NCBI RefSeq assembly: GCF_036898465.1
Contig: NZ_JARUMJ010000001.1
Location: forward strand, 8,432,001-8,496,000
Source: Streptomyces sp. B21-105
GTDB lineage: Bacteria > Actinomycetota > Actinomycetes > Streptomycetales > Streptomycetaceae
Direction of reading: 5' to 3'
DNA length: 64,000 nucleotides
The notes under the pieces were generated by a model that saw only the letters and a list, made by a program, of their open reading frames with translations, did not search any database and was not told where the DNA came from. The translations under genes and the position numbers were made by a program. Below are positions 62,791 to 64,000 of this stretch, in pieces (positions within the stretch are counted from its first letter, which is position 1; each line of letters begins with the position of its first letter).

Positions 62791-63644
62791 ACGGCGTCCA
62801 GGTCGAGCTTCGCGCCCGCCTTGAGGACGTCGTCCTGGTGCTTGAGGATCACGCCGAGACTGTCGCGGACGACGTTCTCGTTCAGGGTGTCGGCGCCGAG
62901 CGCGAGGAGGGTGCGCGCCCAGTCGATCGTCTCCGCCACGGACGGCGCCTTGCGCAGGTCCATCGCGCGCAACGCGCCCACCACCCGGACCACCGACTCG
63001 GCCAGCGCCGCGTCGATGCCGGGCACCTTCAGCCGGACGATCCGCCGCTCCAGCTCCTCCTCCGGAAAACCGATGTGCAGGAAGAGGCAGCGGCGGCGCA
63101 GCGCCTCCGACAGCTCACGGCTGGCGTTGGAGGTGAGGACCACGAAGGGGCGGCGGGTCGCGGTGATCGTGCCCAGCTCCGGGACGGTGACCTGGAAGTC
63201 GCTGAGCACCTCGAGGAGCAGTCCCTCCACCTCGACGTCGGCCTTGTCGGTCTCGTCGATCAGCAGGACGGTCGGCTCGTCGCCGCGGATCGCGGTCAGC
63301 AGCGGGCGGGGGAGCAGGAACTCCTCGCTGAAGATGTCGGTGCGGGCCGCGTCCCAGGTCTCGTCCCGGCCGGCGCTGATGCGCAGCAGCTGCTTGGCGT
63401 GGTTCCACTCGTACAGCGCACGGGACTCGTCGACGCCCTCGTAGCACTGCAGCCGCACCAGCCGGGCCCCCGCGACCTGCGCCACGGCCTTGGCCAGCTC
63501 GGTCTTGCCGACCCCGGCCGGCCCCTCCACCAGCAGCGGCTTGCCGAGCCGGTCGGCGAGGAAGACGGTCGTGGCGACGGCGGGGGAGGCCAGGTACCCG
63601 CTCTCGGCGAGCCGGGCGCGGACATCGTCGACGGACGTGAACAA
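62787..63644 (-). CDS. MoxR-family AAA+ ATPase
   Basis: 285 residues: Walker A EGPAGVGKTELAK, Walker B VLLIDETDKAD, sensor VVLTSNASRELSEALRRRCLF. The TTG at 63644 follows GGAGG by 6 nt and is preferred. An ATG at 63722 lies upstream of a likely -10 (TAGATA, 63697-63692), so that longer form is improbable. Works with the VWA protein encoded downstream. Confidence 0.9.
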   Translation of the reverse strand: MFTSVDDVRARLAESGYLASPAVATTVFLADRLGKPLLVEGPAGVGKTELAKAVAQVAGARLVRLQCYEGVDESRALYEWNHAKQLLRISAGRDETWDAARTDIFSEEFLLPRPLLTAIRGDEPTVLLIDETDKADVEVEGLLLEVLSDFQVTVPELGTITATRRPFVVLTSNASRELSEALRRRCLFLHIGFPEEELERRIVRLKVPGIDAALAESVVRVVGALRAMDLRKAPSVAETIDWARTLLALGADTLNENVVRDSLGVILKHQDDVLKAGAKLDLDAV

Positions 63645-63784
63645 CGGGGGCCTCCGGCGGTCGGCGCGGGCGGGGTGCGTGATCCGCCCACTATCTAAGC
63701 GCTTGTTCACCGACTTTGTCATCAGGGTTCCCCGCCCCCTCGCCGCCGGGGGCGTTGTCGGTGGCGGGCGGTACGTTGCGGGGC

Positions 63785-64000
63785 ATGGGTGTGTATCTGG
63801 TGAGCGTGGACGCGCGAGAGTGGTTCGGGCACGAGGAGGGCGGACACGGCGACAAGGCCACGGCGCTGAACGAGGAACTGCGCCGGCGCGGACTGCCGCC
63901 GTACCTGCCGGCGGAGTCCGCCGCACCGGCACGGGACTGGTTCGAGGAGAAGGCGAGCCTGTCCATGGCGGCGTTCGCCGCGCTGTGCCGGGCGCACCTC
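63785..64000 (+). CDS. Conserved hypothetical protein (3' partial)
   Basis: The first 72 codons, starting MGVYLVSVDAREWFGHEEGG, run off the window. The segment is hydrophilic, with no signal peptide. Divergent from the MoxR gene. Real coding is supported by codon bias and a start placed after an open intergenic gap; no family named. Confidence 0.6.
   Translation, partial: MGVYLVSVDAREWFGHEEGGHGDKATALNEELRRRGLPPYLPAESAAPARDWFEEKASLSMAAFAALCRAHL

Overview
The window is very GC-rich, with strong third-position GC bias and dense 4-nt ATGA/GTGA gene overlaps. Its families (group 1h/5 hydrogenase, DUF397, Scr1-type XRE regulators, DUF574 methyltransferases) are typical of a Streptomyces-type actinomycete chromosome. 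No tRNA, rRNA, CRISPR array, transposase or integrase was seen.

Region 1 (1-13.3 kb) is a complete high-affinity [NiFe]-hydrogenase locus. It holds the small subunit (cut by the window edge) and the large subunit. Five tightly coupled genes follow: NifU-like, DUF5947-like, DUF6084-like, a large protein of unknown function and the endopeptidase. Next come a 34-residue peptide and hypA-B-F-C-D-E. Together they would build and run an enzyme that scavenges atmospheric H2. Region 2 (13.3-26 kb) looks like ordinary chromosome: a disordered small protein, a secreted GH54 arabinofuranosidase with a ricin-type lectin domain and LacI-type operators, a LysR regulator divergent from pcaF-pcaI-pcaJ (end of the beta-ketoadipate pathway), an ABC exporter divergent from a NarL-type two-component pair, and a hemolysin III membrane protein.

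Region 3 (about 25.8-54.2 kb) is an aromatic-compound catabolic block. Its left edge is a scar of three truncated genes (SulP STAS domain, MerR, WD40). Inside are: (a) a five-gene operon with an intradiol dioxygenase, DoxX protein, amidohydrolase, CaiB/BaiF CoA-transferase and citrate-synthase-like lyase; (b) accessory genes (double SnoaL-like secreted protein, YceI, SDR/TetR pair); (c) a nine-gene operon with a VanAB-type demethylase, LigAB extradiol dioxygenase, SDR, muconolactone-isomerase-like protein, alpha/beta hydrolase and GalB-type hydratase, divergent from a LigK-type aldolase; (d) an acyl-CoA synthetase, a PAS-GAF kinase with its response regulator, an SDR, an IclR regulator, two aldehyde dehydrogenases and a secreted beta-propeller. 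Operon (c) can be read as a full protocatechuate 4,5-cleavage route in which the usual LigC and LigI are replaced by unrelated enzymes. Two recurring sequence motifs (TGTCCG-N5-CGGACA and TACGTCATYCG) tie distant promoters of this block together.

Region 4 (54.4-64 kb) is again chromosome-like: pirin, an RsbW-type kinase, DUF397, an XRE regulator, a DUF574 methyltransferase, a YheO/DauR-type regulator coupled to a PLP-dependent ammonia-lyase, a cupin, an 8-bp tandem repeat, and a VWA/MoxR pair. The last gene is cut by the window end.
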